From Sphingomonas sp. A2-49 (lineage in GTDB: Bacteria; Pseudomonadota; Alphaproteobacteria; Sphingomonadales; Sphingomonadaceae): a DNA stretch of 64,000 bases. A program made the translations under genes and the position numbers. This document shows, one piece after another, positions 24,448 to 35,625 of the stretch. Location of the stretch: positions 1-64,000 of the forward strand of contig NZ_JAJLPA010000018.1 of the NCBI RefSeq assembly GCF_025548555.1, in the 5' to 3' direction. The notes beneath the pieces are model-generated. The model saw only the letters and a list, made by a program, of their open reading frames with translations. It did not search any database and was not told the DNA's origin. Position 1 is the first letter of the stretch; each line of letters begins with the position of its first letter.

Positions 24448-25587
24448 TCAGCCGTCCGTCCCGATGGCCCGTTCGCCGACGATCGACAGGCCGTAGCCGT
24501 CGAGCCCGACGAGGGTATGGTGGGTGTTGGTGAGCAGCACCATTTCCTCGACGCCGAGCTCGGTCAGGATCATCGCGCCGACGCCATAGTCGCGCAATTC
24601 CTCCATGTCCGCCTGCGGCAGCGTCCCGGCGCGGGCCTGCAACGCGACGGTGAACTGGTCGGCGCGCGGCCGGTTGATGACGACGATGACGCCGGCGCCG
24701 TCCTCCGCGATGATCTCCATCGAGCGGCGCAGCAGCCCGGCGCGGTCGCCGCCCTCGCCGAAGATGTCGGCGAACGGCGACAGCGCGTGCATGCGGACGA
24801 GCGTCGGCTTGGCGGGATCGACCTTGCCCTTCACCAACGCGATCTGCTCGGTGCCGGTCGCCTTGTTCCAGAAGGTCAGCGCGGTCCATTCGCCGCCCCA
24901 GTCGCTGACGAAGCGCGCCTCGGCCCGCTTCTCGACGAGGTGGTCGTAGCGGCGGCGATAGGCGATCAGGTCGCGGATCGTGCCGATCTTGAGGTTGTGG
25001 AACTGCGCGAAGGTGACGAGGTCGTCCAGCCGGGCCATCGTGCCGTCGTCGTTCATGATCTCGCAGATCACGCCGCTGGGGTTGAGTCCGGCCAGCCGCG
25101 ATACGTCGACCGCCGCCTCGGTATGGCCGGTGCGCACCAGCACGCCGCCGTCGCGCGCGACCAGCGGAAAGACGTGGCCAGGCGTCACGATCTCGTCGGG
25201 CGACTTGGACGAATCGATCGCCACCGCCACCGTCCGCGCGCGATCGGCGGCGGAGATGCCGGTGGTGACGCCGTCGCGCGCCTCGATCGAGGTGGTGAAG
25301 GCGGTTTCGTAGCGCGTACCGTTGTTGCGGCTCATCAGCTTGAGGCCGAGCTCGTCGACTCGCTTGCGGGTCAGCGCCAGGCAGATCAGGCCGCGGCCGT
25401 GGCGGGCCATGAAATTGATCTTCTCGGGCGTCGCCATCTGGGCGGGGATGACGAGGTCGCCCTCGTTCTCGCGGTCCTCGTCGTCGATCAGGATGAACAT
25501 CCGGCCGTTGCGGGCCTCGTCGATGATCTCTTCGGGGCTGGACAGGAACGCGTGGCGGATGCGTCCCAGCTCGGCGTTAGCGGCCAC
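24448..25587 (-). CDS. ribB: 3,4-dihydroxy-2-butanone 4-phosphate synthase with degenerate GTP cyclohydrolase II domain
   Basis: 379 residues. The N-terminal RibB domain (about 10-205) is intact: [11 protein letters not shown] (35-45), the RPGH-type block TPGHVFPL and [10 protein letters not shown]. It converts ribulose 5-phosphate to dihydroxybutanone phosphate. The C-terminal domain aligns with GTP cyclohydrolase II, but where the zinc-binding S-x-C-L-T-G-D...C-D-C should be there is [16 protein letters not shown], without any cysteine. GTP hydrolysis is therefore unlikely and a separate RibA should exist elsewhere. The start is GTG at 25587, inside the overlap with ribE. Confidence 0.92.
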   Translation of the reverse strand: MAANAELGRIRHAFLSSPEEIIDEARNGRMFILIDDEDRENEGDLVIPAQMATPEKINFMARHGRGLICLALTRKRVDELGLKLMSRNNGTRYETAFTTSIEARDGVTTGISAADRARTVAVAIDSSKSPDEIVTPGHVFPLVARDGGVLVRTGHTEAAVDVSRLAGLNPSGVICEIMNDDGTMARLDDLVTFAQFHNLKIGTIRDLIAYRRRYDHLVEKRAEARFVSDWGGEWTALTFWNKATGTEQIALVKGKVDPAKPTLVRMHALSPFADIFGEGGDRAGLLRRSMEIIAEDGAGVIVVINRPRADQFTVALQARAGTLPQADMEELRDYGVGAMILTELGVEEMVLLTNTHHTLVGLDGYGLSIVGERAIGTDG

Positions 25588-26182
25588 GATAATGCTCCAT
25601 CCGTTGCAGGTAGCGGGCGAGCACGTCGATCTCGATGTTCACCGCCTGGCCGGGGGCCAGCGTGCCGAGCGTGGTGACCGCCTGGGTGTGGGGGATGAGG
25701 TTCACCGAAAAGTGCGTCACCTCCCCGTGATCCTCGACCGTGTTGACCGTCAGCGAGACGCCGTCGATCGTGATCGAGCCCTTGGGCGCGATGAACGGCG
25801 CAAGCGCGGCAGGCACCGCGAAACCGATGCGGTGCGACTCGCCGTCGGGCTGGATGCCCGTGACCTCGGCGATGCCGTCGACATGGCCGGTGACGATATG
25901 GCCGCCCAATTCGTCGCCCAGCTTCATCGCGCGTTCGAGGTTGAGGCGGCGTCCCTGCGTCCACTGGTCGCGTGCGGTCCGGGCGATCGTCTCGCCCGAC
26001 ACCTGTACGTCGAACCGGCCCGCCGCCTTGTCGATCACGGTCAGGCAGACGCCCGAACAGGCGATCGACGCGCCGAGGTCGATCGTCGCCACGTCATAGG
26101 CGGTGGCGATCCGCACGCGGGTGTCGCCGCGGTGCTCGACCGATTCGATGGTGCCGATATCGCTGACTATGCCGGTGAACAT
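25577..26182 (-). CDS. ribE: Riboflavin synthase, alpha chain
   Basis: 201 residues. It dismutates two 6,7-dimethyl-8-ribityllumazine molecules into riboflavin. It has two lumazine-binding domains in tandem: the first opens with the classic [13 protein letters not shown] and holds [11 protein letters not shown], and the second begins near 97 with [10 protein letters not shown] and contains [12 protein letters not shown]. Its start overlaps the ribD end by 16 bases and its end overlaps the ribB start by 11, so the operon is tightly coupled. Confidence 0.95.
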   Translation of the reverse strand: MFTGIVSDIGTIESVEHRGDTRVRIATAYDVATIDLGASIACSGVCLTVIDKAAGRFDVQVSGETIARTARDQWTQGRRLNLERAMKLGDELGGHIVTGHVDGIAEVTGIQPDGESHRIGFAVPAALAPFIAPKGSITIDGVSLTVNTVEDHGEVTHFSVNLIPHTQAVTTLGTLAPGQAVNIEIDVLARYLQRMEHYRGR

Positions 26183-27150
26183 GCGTCGCGCTCGTAGACC
26201 TCGAGACGGTCGGTGCCAAGCTGCCGCGCGTCGACCGCGCGCCAGCGCCCGTGCGCGGTGGCGAGGTCGGCGAGGCCGATGTCGCCGATCGACGCGATGC
26301 CGGCGCCGATCAGGATCGGCGCGCGGTACAGCAGCAGCCGGTCGACCAGGTCGGCGCGCAGGAACGCCGCCGCGGTGCGCGCACCGCCCTCGACCAGCAC
26401 ATGGTCGCCCGGCAGGTCGGCGATCGCCGCCGGCGATGCGATCCGCAGCATCCCGTCGCCCGCCGGCGCCGCCCGCGCCGACAGCAGCACGCGCCGCGGC
26501 GCGCGGGCTTCCAGTCCGGGCAGGCGCACGTCGAGTGCGGGCGCGTCGGCGTCCCATGTGCCACGCCCGACCACGATCGCCTCGTGCCGGCTGCGTTCGA
26601 GGTGCGCGTGCGCGCGCGCCTGCGGGCCGGTGATCCAGCGGCTGCTGCCGTCGGGCAGCGCGATACGGCCGTCGAGAGAGGTGGCGAGCTTCAGCGTCAC
26701 GAACGGTCGCCCGAGCCGCTGTCGGGTGAGGAACCCCGCCAGGCTGCGCGCGGCGGCGTCGGCGCAGACGCCGTCGGTCACCACGATTCCCGCGGCACGC
26801 AGGCGGGCGGTACCGGTTCCGTCGGTGCGCGGATCGGGATCGCCGCGCGCGACGACGACGCGCGCGACCCCCGCGGCGACGAGCAGATCGGCGCACGCCG
26901 GCCCGCGCGGCGACACGTGCGCGCAGGGTTCCAGCGTGGTGAAGACGGTCGCGCCCCGCACCGCGTCGCCCGCCGCGGCGAGCGCCATCGCCTCGGCATG
27001 CGGCCGGCCGCCGGGCTGCGTCCAGCCGCGACCGACGATCCGGCCGTCACGGACGACGATACAGCCGACGTTGGGGTTGGGTGCGGTCCGCCCGCGACCC
27101 CGCTCGCCCAGCGCGAGCGCGACGCCCATCCAGCGCTGGTCGTCGCTCAC
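26167..27150 (-). CDS. ribD: Bifunctional riboflavin deaminase/reductase RibD
   Basis: About 327 residues. The N-terminal deaminase domain carries the zinc motif HAEAMAL and [13 protein letters not shown]. The C-terminal reductase domain shows [16 protein letters not shown] and [15 protein letters not shown]. Together they deaminate and reduce the pyrimidine intermediate of riboflavin synthesis. I place the start at GTG 27150: it overlaps the upstream stop as GTGA and has GGGGG five bases before it. ATG at 27159 is in frame but lacks a ribosome-binding site. Downstream it overlaps ribE. Confidence 0.93.
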   Translation of the reverse strand: MSDDQRWMGVALALGERGRGRTAPNPNVGCIVVRDGRIVGRGWTQPGGRPHAEAMALAAAGDAVRGATVFTTLEPCAHVSPRGPACADLLVAAGVARVVVARGDPDPRTDGTGTARLRAAGIVVTDGVCADAAARSLAGFLTRQRLGRPFVTLKLATSLDGRIALPDGSSRWITGPQARAHAHLERSRHEAIVVGRGTWDADAPALDVRLPGLEARAPRRVLLSARAAPAGDGMLRIASPAAIADLPGDHVLVEGGARTAAAFLRADLVDRLLLYRAPILIGAGIASIGDIGLADLATAHGRWRAVDARQLGTDRLEVYERDACSPA

Positions 27151-27494
27151 AGCCCCCATTTGGTCATCGCGTCGTCGACCGACTTGAACTGGCTGCGCAG
27201 CTTTTCCTCGCGCGCCTTCTGCGCGGCGATACGCTTGTCTTGGTCGACCTTGTCGATCGCCTGCTGCGCCTTGATCTGCGCATCGGTGCGGTCGGCGCGG
27301 TAGTTGTTGAAATAGATGATGTTGGGCGAATAGGGCTCGGGCGGGATGTCGTTGCGCATGAAGGCGTAGACGAAGAAGCCCGTCACCGCGATCGCCGCGA
27401 CCAGAAAGCCGAGGTCGCGCGGTTCACGCTGCGACAGGAACAGGCGCAGGTCCTTGTAGGCGCGGACCGGCGAGAAGCGGCGGAAGAACTGCAT
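27147..27494 (-). CDS. Single-pass membrane protein heading the rib operon
   Basis: 115 residues, unrecognised family. A basic, amphipathic N-terminus (MQFFRRFSPVRAYKDLRLF) leads to one membrane helix at about 30-47 (LGFLVAAIAVTGFFVYAFM). Then comes an extended segment (NDIPPEPYSPNIIYFNNY) and a charged helix with coiled-coil character (ADRTDAQIKAQQAIDKVDQDKR...). Topology suggests a cytoplasmic N-terminus and periplasmic tail. The stop overlaps the ribD start (GTGA), so it is in the riboflavin operon. Whether it affects flavin metabolism or is simply co-transcribed is unknown. Confidence 0.75.
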   Translation of the reverse strand: MQFFRRFSPVRAYKDLRLFLSQREPRDLGFLVAAIAVTGFFVYAFMRNDIPPEPYSPNIIYFNNYRADRTDAQIKAQQAIDKVDQDKRIAAQKAREEKLRSQFKSVDDAMTKWGL

Positions 27495-27572
27495 GGCCGC
27501 CAAGATAGGTCGCGCGGGGCGGCGAGGCCAGTGCCTGCGTCGGCGGTGCTCCGTGCCCGAGGCGTGCGACGG

Positions 27573-27698
27573 GTTCGCGCGAAGAGGCGGAGACGCGAAG
27601 GCGGGCCGTGCCGGCGATCGCGGTGCGCTTTATTCTCTGAGCGAGGGGGGCGCCATGCGGCGAACCATGGCCCGCGTCCCCCGCGCCTCTGCGCGAAC
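27573..27698. repeat. TTCGCGCGAAG-family intergenic repeat
   Basis: In the gap before tonB, TTCGCGCGAAGAGGCGGAG at 27573 is answered by CCGCGCCTCTGCGCGAA ending at 27698, giving loosely complementary ends about 126 bp apart. The same sequence style recurs at 52694-53005 and 63830-63960. The remainder of the 27495-27753 gap shows nothing else recognisable, and no FMN riboswitch. Confidence 0.6.
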
Positions 27699-27753
27699 AT
27701 GCCCCGACCCGGACGGACACGGCCGGCGGGGAAGAAACCCGCCGGCCGGTGCG

Positions 27754-28431
27754 TCAGCCGGCGTCTTCCATGCGGAAGGTGAGCGTCATCGTCCGCCATG
27801 CCTCGACCGGCACGTCGCCTCGGGTGGCTGGCCGGAAGCGCCACGCACGCAGGGCACGCTCCTGCGTCACCTGCCAGAAGGCATCGCTCGTTGCGGTGAT
27901 CCGCTCGATCTCGCGGACGCGGCCGTCGATGCCGACCAGCACGCGTACGGTGACGCGCCCGTCGCGATTGGCGCGGCGTTCGGCGGGCGGATAGGTCGGC
28001 TGGAAGGCGTTGGCATAGCGCGGGTCGACCTGCGGGCCGATCAGCGGCGGCAGCCGCGGGGCGGGCGGATCGACCGCGACCGGGCCGGGGTCGTTGCCGA
28101 CCACCGGGCCGGGGGCGGGGGGCGAGTCGATCGCGGTCGTGGTGAAGCCGGTGGGTGCCGGCATCGGCATCGGCGGGATCGGCGCGACGATCCGTTCGTC
28201 CGGCCGGCTCGCCGTCACCTCATGCGGTTCGGGTCGCGGCTTTGGGGGTTCGGGGGGCGGCGGCTCATCGATCGGCACGGTGACGATCGTCGGGCCATGG
28301 CCGGCCGGGCCGGGCAGGGTCGTCGGCCCCGCGAACATCAGCGCGGCGACCAAAGCGGCGTTGATCGCGACCGCGGCGGTCAGGCCGCCGGGGTTGAAGC
28401 GGGCAGGCTGGGCGTGACGATCGGCATACAT
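27754..28431 (-). CDS. Energy transducer TonB
   Basis: 225 residues. Short cytoplasmic N-terminus, one membrane anchor (about 17-35), a Pro-rich periplasmic spacer (about 48-135, with PPPPEPPKPRPEP) and a C-terminal TonB domain with YPPAERRANRDGRVTVRVLVG and ALRAWRFRPATRGDVPVEAW. It passes proton-motive force from ExbB-ExbD to TonB-dependent receptors. No exbBD genes are adjacent, so it is one of probably several TonB paralogues. A promoter with TTGACA lies at 28489-28516 and includes a near-perfect inverted repeat, suggesting regulated expression. Confidence 0.88.
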   Translation of the reverse strand: MYADRHAQPARFNPGGLTAAVAINAALVAALMFAGPTTLPGPAGHGPTIVTVPIDEPPPPEPPKPRPEPHEVTASRPDERIVAPIPPMPMPAPTGFTTTAIDSPPAPGPVVGNDPGPVAVDPPAPRLPPLIGPQVDPRYANAFQPTYPPAERRANRDGRVTVRVLVGIDGRVREIERITATSDAFWQVTQERALRAWRFRPATRGDVPVEAWRTMTLTFRMEDAG

Positions 28432-28488
28432 GGCTCCGTCTCCTCTCGAACTGCGATGGACTCGAACGCGTCTCCTCTGGACCTCGTG

Positions 28489-28516
28489 ATGTTACGATGT
28501 ATCGTTACGCTGTCAA
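28489..28516 (-). promoter_or_regulatory. tonB promoter with embedded operator
   Basis: Read on the minus strand, TTGACA (28511-28516), a 16-base spacer and TAACAT (28489-28494) form a sigma-70-like promoter 58 bases before the tonB ATG. The spacer contains the inverted repeat GTTACGAT-GT-ATCGTTAC (28491-28508, 7 of 8 pairs), well placed for a repressor. Confidence 0.6.
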
Positions 28517-28526
28517 GGCGCCGAGG

Positions 28527-29861
28527 TCAGCCGGCCGCCGCGAGCCGCGCGATCGTGCGGTCGCGACCGATCAGCGGCAGCAGCGCCGCCATGTCCGGAC
28601 CGTGATCGCGTCCGGTCAGTGCCTGACGCAGCGGCAGGAACAGCGTCTTGCCCTTGCGCCCCGTCGCCGCCTTCAGCGCGTCGGTCAGCGCGTGCCAGGG
28701 ATCGTCGCCCCACTCCATGATGCGCGCGACCCCGGCGGCCTGCGCCAGATAGGCGGCGGTGTCCGAATCGGCGGCGGGGGCGTCGACCGGCCCCTCGATC
28801 ACCCGCCACCAGTCCGCCGCCTCCGCGACGCGGGACAGGTTGGGGCGGACCGCGTTCCATTCGGCGACGCCCATGCCGGCGGGCAGGCGATCGGCGACCG
28901 CGCCATACCAGCTCTGGTGGACGATCCGGGCGTTGACCTGCGCCAGTTCGGCCTCGTCGAAGCGCGCAGGCGCGCGGCCGAAGCGGGCGAAGTCGAACGC
29001 GGCGATCAACGGTTCCGGACTGACCACGGCCTCGACCGGGTCGCTGGTGCCGATCCGGGCGAGCAGCGCGATCACCGCCTGCGGTTCGATCCCCTCGTCG
29101 CGGAAATGCGCGACGCCCAGCGACCCCAGCCGCTTCGACAGCTTGCCCTCCGCGCCCGTCAGCAGCGCCTCGTGCGCGAACCGCGGCGGGGCGACGCCCA
29201 TTGCGTCGAACATCTGCAATTGCAGCGCGGTGTTGGAGACATGGTCCTCGCCGCGCACGACGTGGCTGATGCCGAGGTCGGCGTCGTCGATCGCCGAGGG
29301 CAGCATGTACAGCCACGATCCGTCGGCGCGGCGGACGACGGGGTCGCTCATCGTGCGCGGATCGAACGCCTGCGGGCCGCGGATCAGGTCGTCCCACGCG
29401 ATCGGCGCGTCGTGATCGAGCCTGAAGCGCCAGTGCGGGCGCACCCCGTCGCCCTCGATCCGGGCGCGGTCCGCCGCCGACAGCTGCAACGCGGCGCGAT
29501 CGTAGACCGGCGGCAACCCGCGACCGAGCAGGATCTTGCGCTTGAGGTCGAGTTCCTGCGCGGTTTCGTAGGCGGGATAGATGCGTCCCGCCGCGACCAG
29601 CGCGTCGAAGCGCGCCTGATATAGCGCGAACCGCTGCGACTGGCGCACCGCGGCATCGGGGTCGAGGCCGAGCCAGGCGAGGTCGGCGTGGATCGCATCG
29701 ACGAACCGTTCCTCGGAGCGTTCGGCGTCGGTGTCGTCGATGCGCAGCAGGAAGCGGCCGCCGTTCGCGCGCGCATACATCCAGTTGTGGAGCGCGGCAC
29801 GAATGTTGCCGACGTGCAGGCTGCCGGTGGGCGAGGGCGCGAAACGGGTGATGACGGTCAT
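28527..29861 (-). CDS. gltX: Glutamate-tRNA ligase
   Basis: 444 residues. Class I aminoacyl-tRNA synthetase signatures: the HIGH-type motif [14 protein letters not shown] near the N-terminus and the KMSKS-type motif KLSKRLGS. The catalytic block [10 protein letters not shown] and [16 protein letters not shown] also fit GluRS. At 444 residues it is at the short end (about 440-480). Alphaproteobacteria often have two GluRS paralogues, one charging tRNA-Gln for the amidotransferase route; I cannot tell which this is. Prs lies divergently, with 139 bases between. Confidence 0.93.
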   Translation of the reverse strand: MTVITRFAPSPTGSLHVGNIRAALHNWMYARANGGRFLLRIDDTDAERSEERFVDAIHADLAWLGLDPDAAVRQSQRFALYQARFDALVAAGRIYPAYETAQELDLKRKILLGRGLPPVYDRAALQLSAADRARIEGDGVRPHWRFRLDHDAPIAWDDLIRGPQAFDPRTMSDPVVRRADGSWLYMLPSAIDDADLGISHVVRGEDHVSNTALQLQMFDAMGVAPPRFAHEALLTGAEGKLSKRLGSLGVAHFRDEGIEPQAVIALLARIGTSDPVEAVVSPEPLIAAFDFARFGRAPARFDEAELAQVNARIVHQSWYGAVADRLPAGMGVAEWNAVRPNLSRVAEAADWWRVIEGPVDAPAADSDTAAYLAQAAGVARIMEWGDDPWHALTDALKAATGRKGKTLFLPLRQALTGRDHGPDMAALLPLIGRDRTIARLAAAG

Positions 29862-30000
29862 GGCCGACGGCCTAGTCAGTCGCCCGCGCGGCGACAACCG
29901 GTCTGTGCCCGCGGGGCCGGGCGGCGCCGTCGCGATCGCCGCTTTCCGTTCCGTGACGGTTTCTTTAAGGCGCGCGCAACCACGGGGCGGGAGCACATCC

Positions 30001-30947
<947 letters not shown>

Positions 30948-30948
<1 letters not shown>

Positions 30949-31053
30949 TCGGCGCAGGCGCGGTCACGCCCGCGCCGATGCGCGGCACGCGCAGCATCCG
31001 GCACGGTCAGCGAGCGCGCGTTGTGCGGCCCGTCTGACGGCAGCTTTGCCGTC
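30948..31053. other. Two hairpins in the prs-PilZ gap
   Basis: The 200-base gap between convergent prs and the PilZ gene has two stem-loops: ATCGGCGC/GCGCCGAT (30948-30955 and 30972-30979) and GACGGCA-GCTT-TGCCGTC (31036-31053). Neither has a T-tract, but either could stop transcription from prs. The rest of the gap shows nothing recognisable. Confidence 0.4.
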
Positions 31054-31148
31054 GTCCTGTCAAGCCGGCGTGGATCGCCGCTACTGATCTTTTATTACAA
31101 AGGGCTGGTGCGCTGCCTATCCCCGAGCGTGAAGGTACGCGACGCCGG

Positions 31149-31499
31149 TCAGCGCTGCGACAGGGCGATGATGTGTTCGAACACCGCGGGGTGGAGCGGC
31201 TTTGCGAAGGCGCAGCCGTATTTGAACTTGTCGCGCCATGCGACCACCGCCTCCAGCCCGGCGAGGCCGGGCAGCGTCAGCCACACCACCGTGCCGGGCC
31301 ACAGCGTGAAGCTGGTTTCCGCACGGAAGCCCGACAGCGACAGGTCGGTGACCTCGATCTCGAACCGGGTCTGGCCGCGGTCGCGCAGGTGCGCGCGCAT
31401 CTTGACCGCCTTGCGCAGCGCCTGGCGCGATTCGTCGCTGCTGTCGCCGGCGCCATAGGCGACCGCGTCATAGGGCGGCGTGAAGAGCGGCTGTTCCAT
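31149..31499 (-). CDS. PilZ domain protein
   Basis: 116 residues. The sequence RAHLRDRGQTRFEIEVTDLSLSGFRAET resembles the PilZ domain, in which an R-x-x-x-R segment and a D/N-x-S-x-x-G motif bind cyclic di-GMP. D-x-S-x-x-G is here as DLSLSGF. The usual RxxxR is less certain; the R-A-H-L-R-D-R-G stretch is the candidate. It would be a small cytoplasmic c-di-GMP sensor or adaptor. crtZ ends 25 bases upstream on the same strand, but a functional link is not obvious. Confidence 0.78.
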   Translation of the reverse strand: MEQPLFTPPYDAVAYGAGDSSDESRQALRKAVKMRAHLRDRGQTRFEIEVTDLSLSGFRAETSFTLWPGTVVWLTLPGLAGLEAVVAWRDKFKYGCAFAKPLHPAVFEHIIALSQR

Positions 31500-31524
31500 G
31501 GCATGCGGGATGCCACGACAATGG

Positions 31525-32055
31525 TTACTTTTCTGCCAACGCCCGTTTGCTGTCCGGGGCGGCTTCGGGGGCGCGCACCCCCTGGCGGCCGCGCCGCTTG
31601 AGCTCGGCCTTCAGCGCTTCGGGCCGGGGCGCGACGAGGAAGCCGAAGCTGACGTTGCCCTCGCGCGTCTCGACGACGTGGTGCAGCCGGTGCGACTGGA
31701 CGATGCGCTTCATATAGGCGGAGCGGGGCAGGTAGCGCGTCGGGATGCGCTGGTGGACGATGACGTCGTGGAAGCCGAAGTAGATCGCGCCATAGGCGGC
31801 GATCCCGGCGCCGATCCACACCAGCCCGGGCCACCAGCCGAGCTGCAACCCGCCGAAGATCAGCAGGAACGACGGCACCGCGAAGATCGCCGCATAGAGG
31901 TCGTTCCATTCCCAGGCGCCATGGCGCTTGCGGTGGTGGCTGGCGTGCAGGAACCACCCCGGGCCATGCATGACCCAACGGTGCGCGGCATAGGCGAACG
32001 CCTCCATGCCGATCACGGTGGCGAGAAAGAGCAGGGAGCCGATCGGCCAGGACAT
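31525..32055 (-). CDS. crtZ: Beta-carotene hydroxylase
   Basis: 176 residues with three to four membrane segments. The di-iron histidine clusters are visible: HRWVMH (26-31), HASHHRKRHG (37-46), FHDVIVHQR and HRLHHV. CrtZ hydroxylates the beta-ionone rings of beta-carotene to give zeaxanthin, a step towards nostoxanthin and related yellow pigments of sphingomonads. No other crt genes are near, as is common for crtZ. It is divergent from sucC with 128 bases between the starts. Confidence 0.93.
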   Translation of the reverse strand: MSWPIGSLLFLATVIGMEAFAYAAHRWVMHGPGWFLHASHHRKRHGAWEWNDLYAAIFAVPSFLLIFGGLQLGWWPGLVWIGAGIAAYGAIYFGFHDVIVHQRIPTRYLPRSAYMKRIVQSHRLHHVVETREGNVSFGFLVAPRPEALKAELKRRGRQGVRAPEAAPDSKRALAEK

Positions 32056-32097
32056 GCGTGTTCCATCTAATGCGATGCGTTTGCAATAACGCCGGTG

Positions 32098-32114
32098 CCC
32101 CGATCAGATCGGGG
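32098..32114. promoter_or_regulatory. 17-bp palindrome between crtZ and sucC
   Basis: CCCCGATC-A-GATCGGGG is perfectly symmetrical around one base, 70 bases before the sucC ATG and 43 bases before the crtZ ATG. It could be an operator for either gene. A one-base loop makes an RNA hairpin unlikely. Confidence 0.45.
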
Positions 32115-32183
32115 TGGATTCGTCGCGCCGCCTGTGCAAAGGGCGGCACAATCTCCTCTTAATAGCACAATGCGAGGCAGGCC

Positions 32184-33383
<1,200 letters not shown>

Positions 33384-33432
33384 TCCGCCGCGTCCGGACG
33401 GCGTCCGGCGACGCGAACACGTGAAAAAACCG

Positions 33433-33461
33433 TCGGGCTCGGGCATCATGTCCGGGCCCGA
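33433..33461. terminator. Hairpin between sucC and etfB
   Basis: Arms 33433-33442 and 33452-33461 make a 10-bp stem (one G-T pair) with a 9-base loop, 50 bases after the sucC stop. An A-run (33424-33429) precedes it, and the following sequence is only moderately T-rich. Probably the sucC terminator. Confidence 0.5.
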
Positions 33462-33599
33462 TTCGTTCGGACGGGGCGGATGCCGTTACGGCAAGCGGCG
33501 ATTTCCGTACCGGACTTGCGAAAACGACGGAAAATAGCCATGTGACCCGCCGATACGGTGCCGGAAAACGGCATCGGAGGCGCAATCGGAAGGAAGCTG

Positions 33600-34346
33600 A
33601 TGAAGGTGCTGGTGCCGGTCAAGCGCGTGCTTGATTACAACGTGAAGCCCCGCGTGAAGGCGGACGGGACGGGCGTCGACCTGGCCAACGTCAAGATGTC
33701 GATGAACCCGTTCGACGAGATCGCGGTCGAGGAGGCGATCCGTCTCAAGGACAAGGGCGTCACCGAGATCGTCGTCGTCTCGATCGGCGAGCAGAAGGCG
33801 CAGGAAACGCTGCGCACCGCGCTCGCGATGGGTGCCGACCGCGCGATCCTCGTCACGTCCGAGGAAAAGGTCGAGCCGCTCGGCGTCGCCAAGATCCTCG
33901 CGAAGATCGTGGAGGAGGAACAGCCCGCGCTGGTCATCCTCGGCAAGCAGGCGATCGACGACGACAACAACCAGACCGGCCAGATGCTCGCCGGCCTGCT
34001 CGGCTGGGGCCAAGGCACCTTCGCCTCGAAGGTCGAGCTGGGCGACGGCACCGTCACCGTCACGCGCGAAGTCGATGGCGGGCTCGAGACGGACAGCTTC
34101 CCGCTGCCCGCGATCGTCACCACCGACCTGCGCCTCAACGAACCACGCTACGCCTCGCTGCCCAATATCATGAAGGCGAAGTCGAAGCCGATGGCGCAGA
34201 AGACCGCCGCCGATTACGGCGTCGACGTCACCCCGCGCCTCAAGACGCTGAAGGTCGTCGAGCCTGGCAAGCGCCAGGCGGGGATCAAGGTCGCCGATGT
34301 CGACGAACTCGTCACCAAGCTGCATGCGATGGGGATTGCCCGATGA
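33600..34346 (+). CDS. etfB: Electron transfer flavoprotein, beta subunit
   Basis: 248 residues. EtfB with EtfA carries electrons from acyl-CoA and other dehydrogenases to ETF-ubiquinone oxidoreductase. Typical blocks are [53 protein letters not shown] and the signature region [15 protein letters not shown]. The start ATG at 33600 is preceded by GGAAGGAAGC. The stop overlaps the etfA start as ATGA. Confidence 0.95.
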   Translation: MKVLVPVKRVLDYNVKPRVKADGTGVDLANVKMSMNPFDEIAVEEAIRLKDKGVTEIVVVSIGEQKAQETLRTALAMGADRAILVTSEEKVEPLGVAKILAKIVEEEQPALVILGKQAIDDDNNQTGQMLAGLLGWGQGTFASKVELGDGTVTVTREVDGGLETDSFPLPAIVTTDLRLNEPRYASLPNIMKAKSKPMAQKTAADYGVDVTPRLKTLKVVEPGKRQAGIKVADVDELVTKLHAMGIAR

Positions 34347-35284
34347 CCGGTAACCTGAAGACGCTCGTCTGGGTCGAACACGACGGCACCGCCGTCAAGG
34401 ACGCCACGCTCGCCGCGGTGACCGCCGCGTCCAGGCTCGGCGAAGTGCATCTGCTCGTCGCGGGGCAGGGCGTCGACGGCGTCGCGCAGGCGGCGGCGAA
34501 GATCGCCGGCGTCGGCAAGGTGCACGTCGCCGACGACGCTGCCTATGCGCATGCGCTGGCCGAGAACGTCGCGCCGCTGGTCGTGGAACTGATGGGGCAT
34601 CACGACGCCTTCGTCGCGCCGTCGACCACCACCGGCAAGAACGTCGCGCCCCGCGTCGCCGCCCTGCTCGACGTCATGCAGATCAGCGACATCCTGTCGG
34701 TCGAGAGCGACGACACGTTCACGCGGCCGATCTACGCCGGCAACGCCATCGCGACGGTGCAGTCGTCGGACGCCAAGAAGGTCATCACCGTGCGCGGCAC
34801 CGCGTTCGACAAGGCGGCGACCGAGGGCGGGTCGGGCGTGGTCGAGGCGGTGGCATCGCAGGGCGACACCGGCAAGTCGCGCTTCGTCGGCGCCGAGATC
34901 GCCGAAAATGCGCGTCCCGAATTGACGAGCGCCAAGATCATCGTGTCGGGCGGCCGCGCGCTGGGTTCGGGCGAGCAGTTCCACGCGCTGATCGATCCGC
35001 TCGCCGACAAGCTCGGCGCCGGCGTCGGTGCCAGCCGCGCGGCGGTGGACGCGGGCTATGCGCCCAACGACTATCAGGTCGGCCAGACCGGCAAGATCGT
35101 CGCGCCGGAAGTCTATATCGCGGTCGGCATCTCGGGCGCGATCCAGCATCTCGCCGGGATGAAGGACAGCAAGGTCATCGTCGCGATCAACAAGGACGAG
35201 GACGCGCCGATCTTCCAGGTCGCCGACATCGGCCTGGTCGGCGATTTGTTCAAGATCGTTCCCGAACTGACCGGGAAGCTCTGA
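34343..35284 (+). CDS. etfA: Electron transfer flavoprotein, alpha subunit
   Basis: 313 residues. The C-terminal FAD-binding domain is clear: [38 protein letters not shown] and [21 protein letters not shown]. It pairs with EtfB, encoded immediately upstream with a 4-base overlap. A bidirectional-looking hairpin lies 25 bases after the stop, although its T-tract serves the opposite strand. Confidence 0.95.
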   Translation: MTGNLKTLVWVEHDGTAVKDATLAAVTAASRLGEVHLLVAGQGVDGVAQAAAKIAGVGKVHVADDAAYAHALAENVAPLVVELMGHHDAFVAPSTTTGKNVAPRVAALLDVMQISDILSVESDDTFTRPIYAGNAIATVQSSDAKKVITVRGTAFDKAATEGGSGVVEAVASQGDTGKSRFVGAEIAENARPELTSAKIIVSGGRALGSGEQFHALIDPLADKLGAGVGASRAAVDAGYAPNDYQVGQTGKIVAPEVYIAVGISGAIQHLAGMKDSKVIVAINKDEDAPIFQVADIGLVGDLFKIVPELTGKL

Positions 35285-35303
35285 CCGACGACGCCCGACG
35301 CGC

Positions 35304-35338
35304 AAAAAGGCGGCCCGACACAGCAATGTCGGGCCGCC
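35304..35338 (-). terminator. Terminator of the minus-strand lipoprotein operon
   Basis: Arms 35309-35320 and 35327-35338 (12 bp, perfect) with a 6-base loop. Read on the minus strand the stem is followed by TTTTT (35308-35304). It ends the cysE-like operon and probably also blocks read-through from etfA. Confidence 0.85.
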
Positions 35339-35385
35339 AGTCTACGCCTAGGGAGCTTGCCTGGCGTGTCCGGAAAATCGGTGAA

Positions 35386-35625
35386 CTAGAGGGCGTTGCC
35401 CGCGGCCGGCGCCAGTGCGTTGTCACCGATGGCGTTGTCGGGCGCCGGATCGGTCGCATTCGCCTCGAAACCGTCGCTGTTGGCGAGGGCGGCGTCGCCC
35501 TCCTCGTTGAGCGTCAGCGTCTCGGTAGCGGCGGCATTGGTGGCGCCGGTGTCGGCCTTGGGGCCGCAGCCGGAAACGCTCAGCGCGGCGAGCGCCAGCG
35601 CCGGTGCCAGGATCACGATCTTCAT
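35386..35625 (-). CDS. Small putative lipoprotein
   Basis: 79 residues. A signal peptide with lipobox LSVSGC (Cys20) is followed by a low-complexity, acidic, Asn/Ala-rich tail ([17 protein letters not shown]..., ending APAAGNAL). It is probably anchored in the outer or inner membrane by its lipidated cysteine; no domain is recognised. The start overlaps the stop of the glutamine amidotransferase gene (ATGA), so it is the last gene of the operon. The 12-bp terminator follows 48 bases later. Confidence 0.7.
   Translation of the reverse strand: MKIVILAPALALAALSVSGCGPKADTGATNAAATETLTLNEEGDAALANSDGFEANATDPAPDNAIGDNALAPAAGNAL

Noticed and set aside
27495..27753. FMN riboswitch upstream of the rib operon
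   Set aside because: I looked for the conserved RFN-element blocks before ribD and found only repeat-like sequence.
32098..32114. Rho-independent terminator for crtZ or sucC
   Set aside because: The palindrome has a one-base centre and lies upstream of both divergent genes, so it cannot end either transcript. An operator is more plausible.
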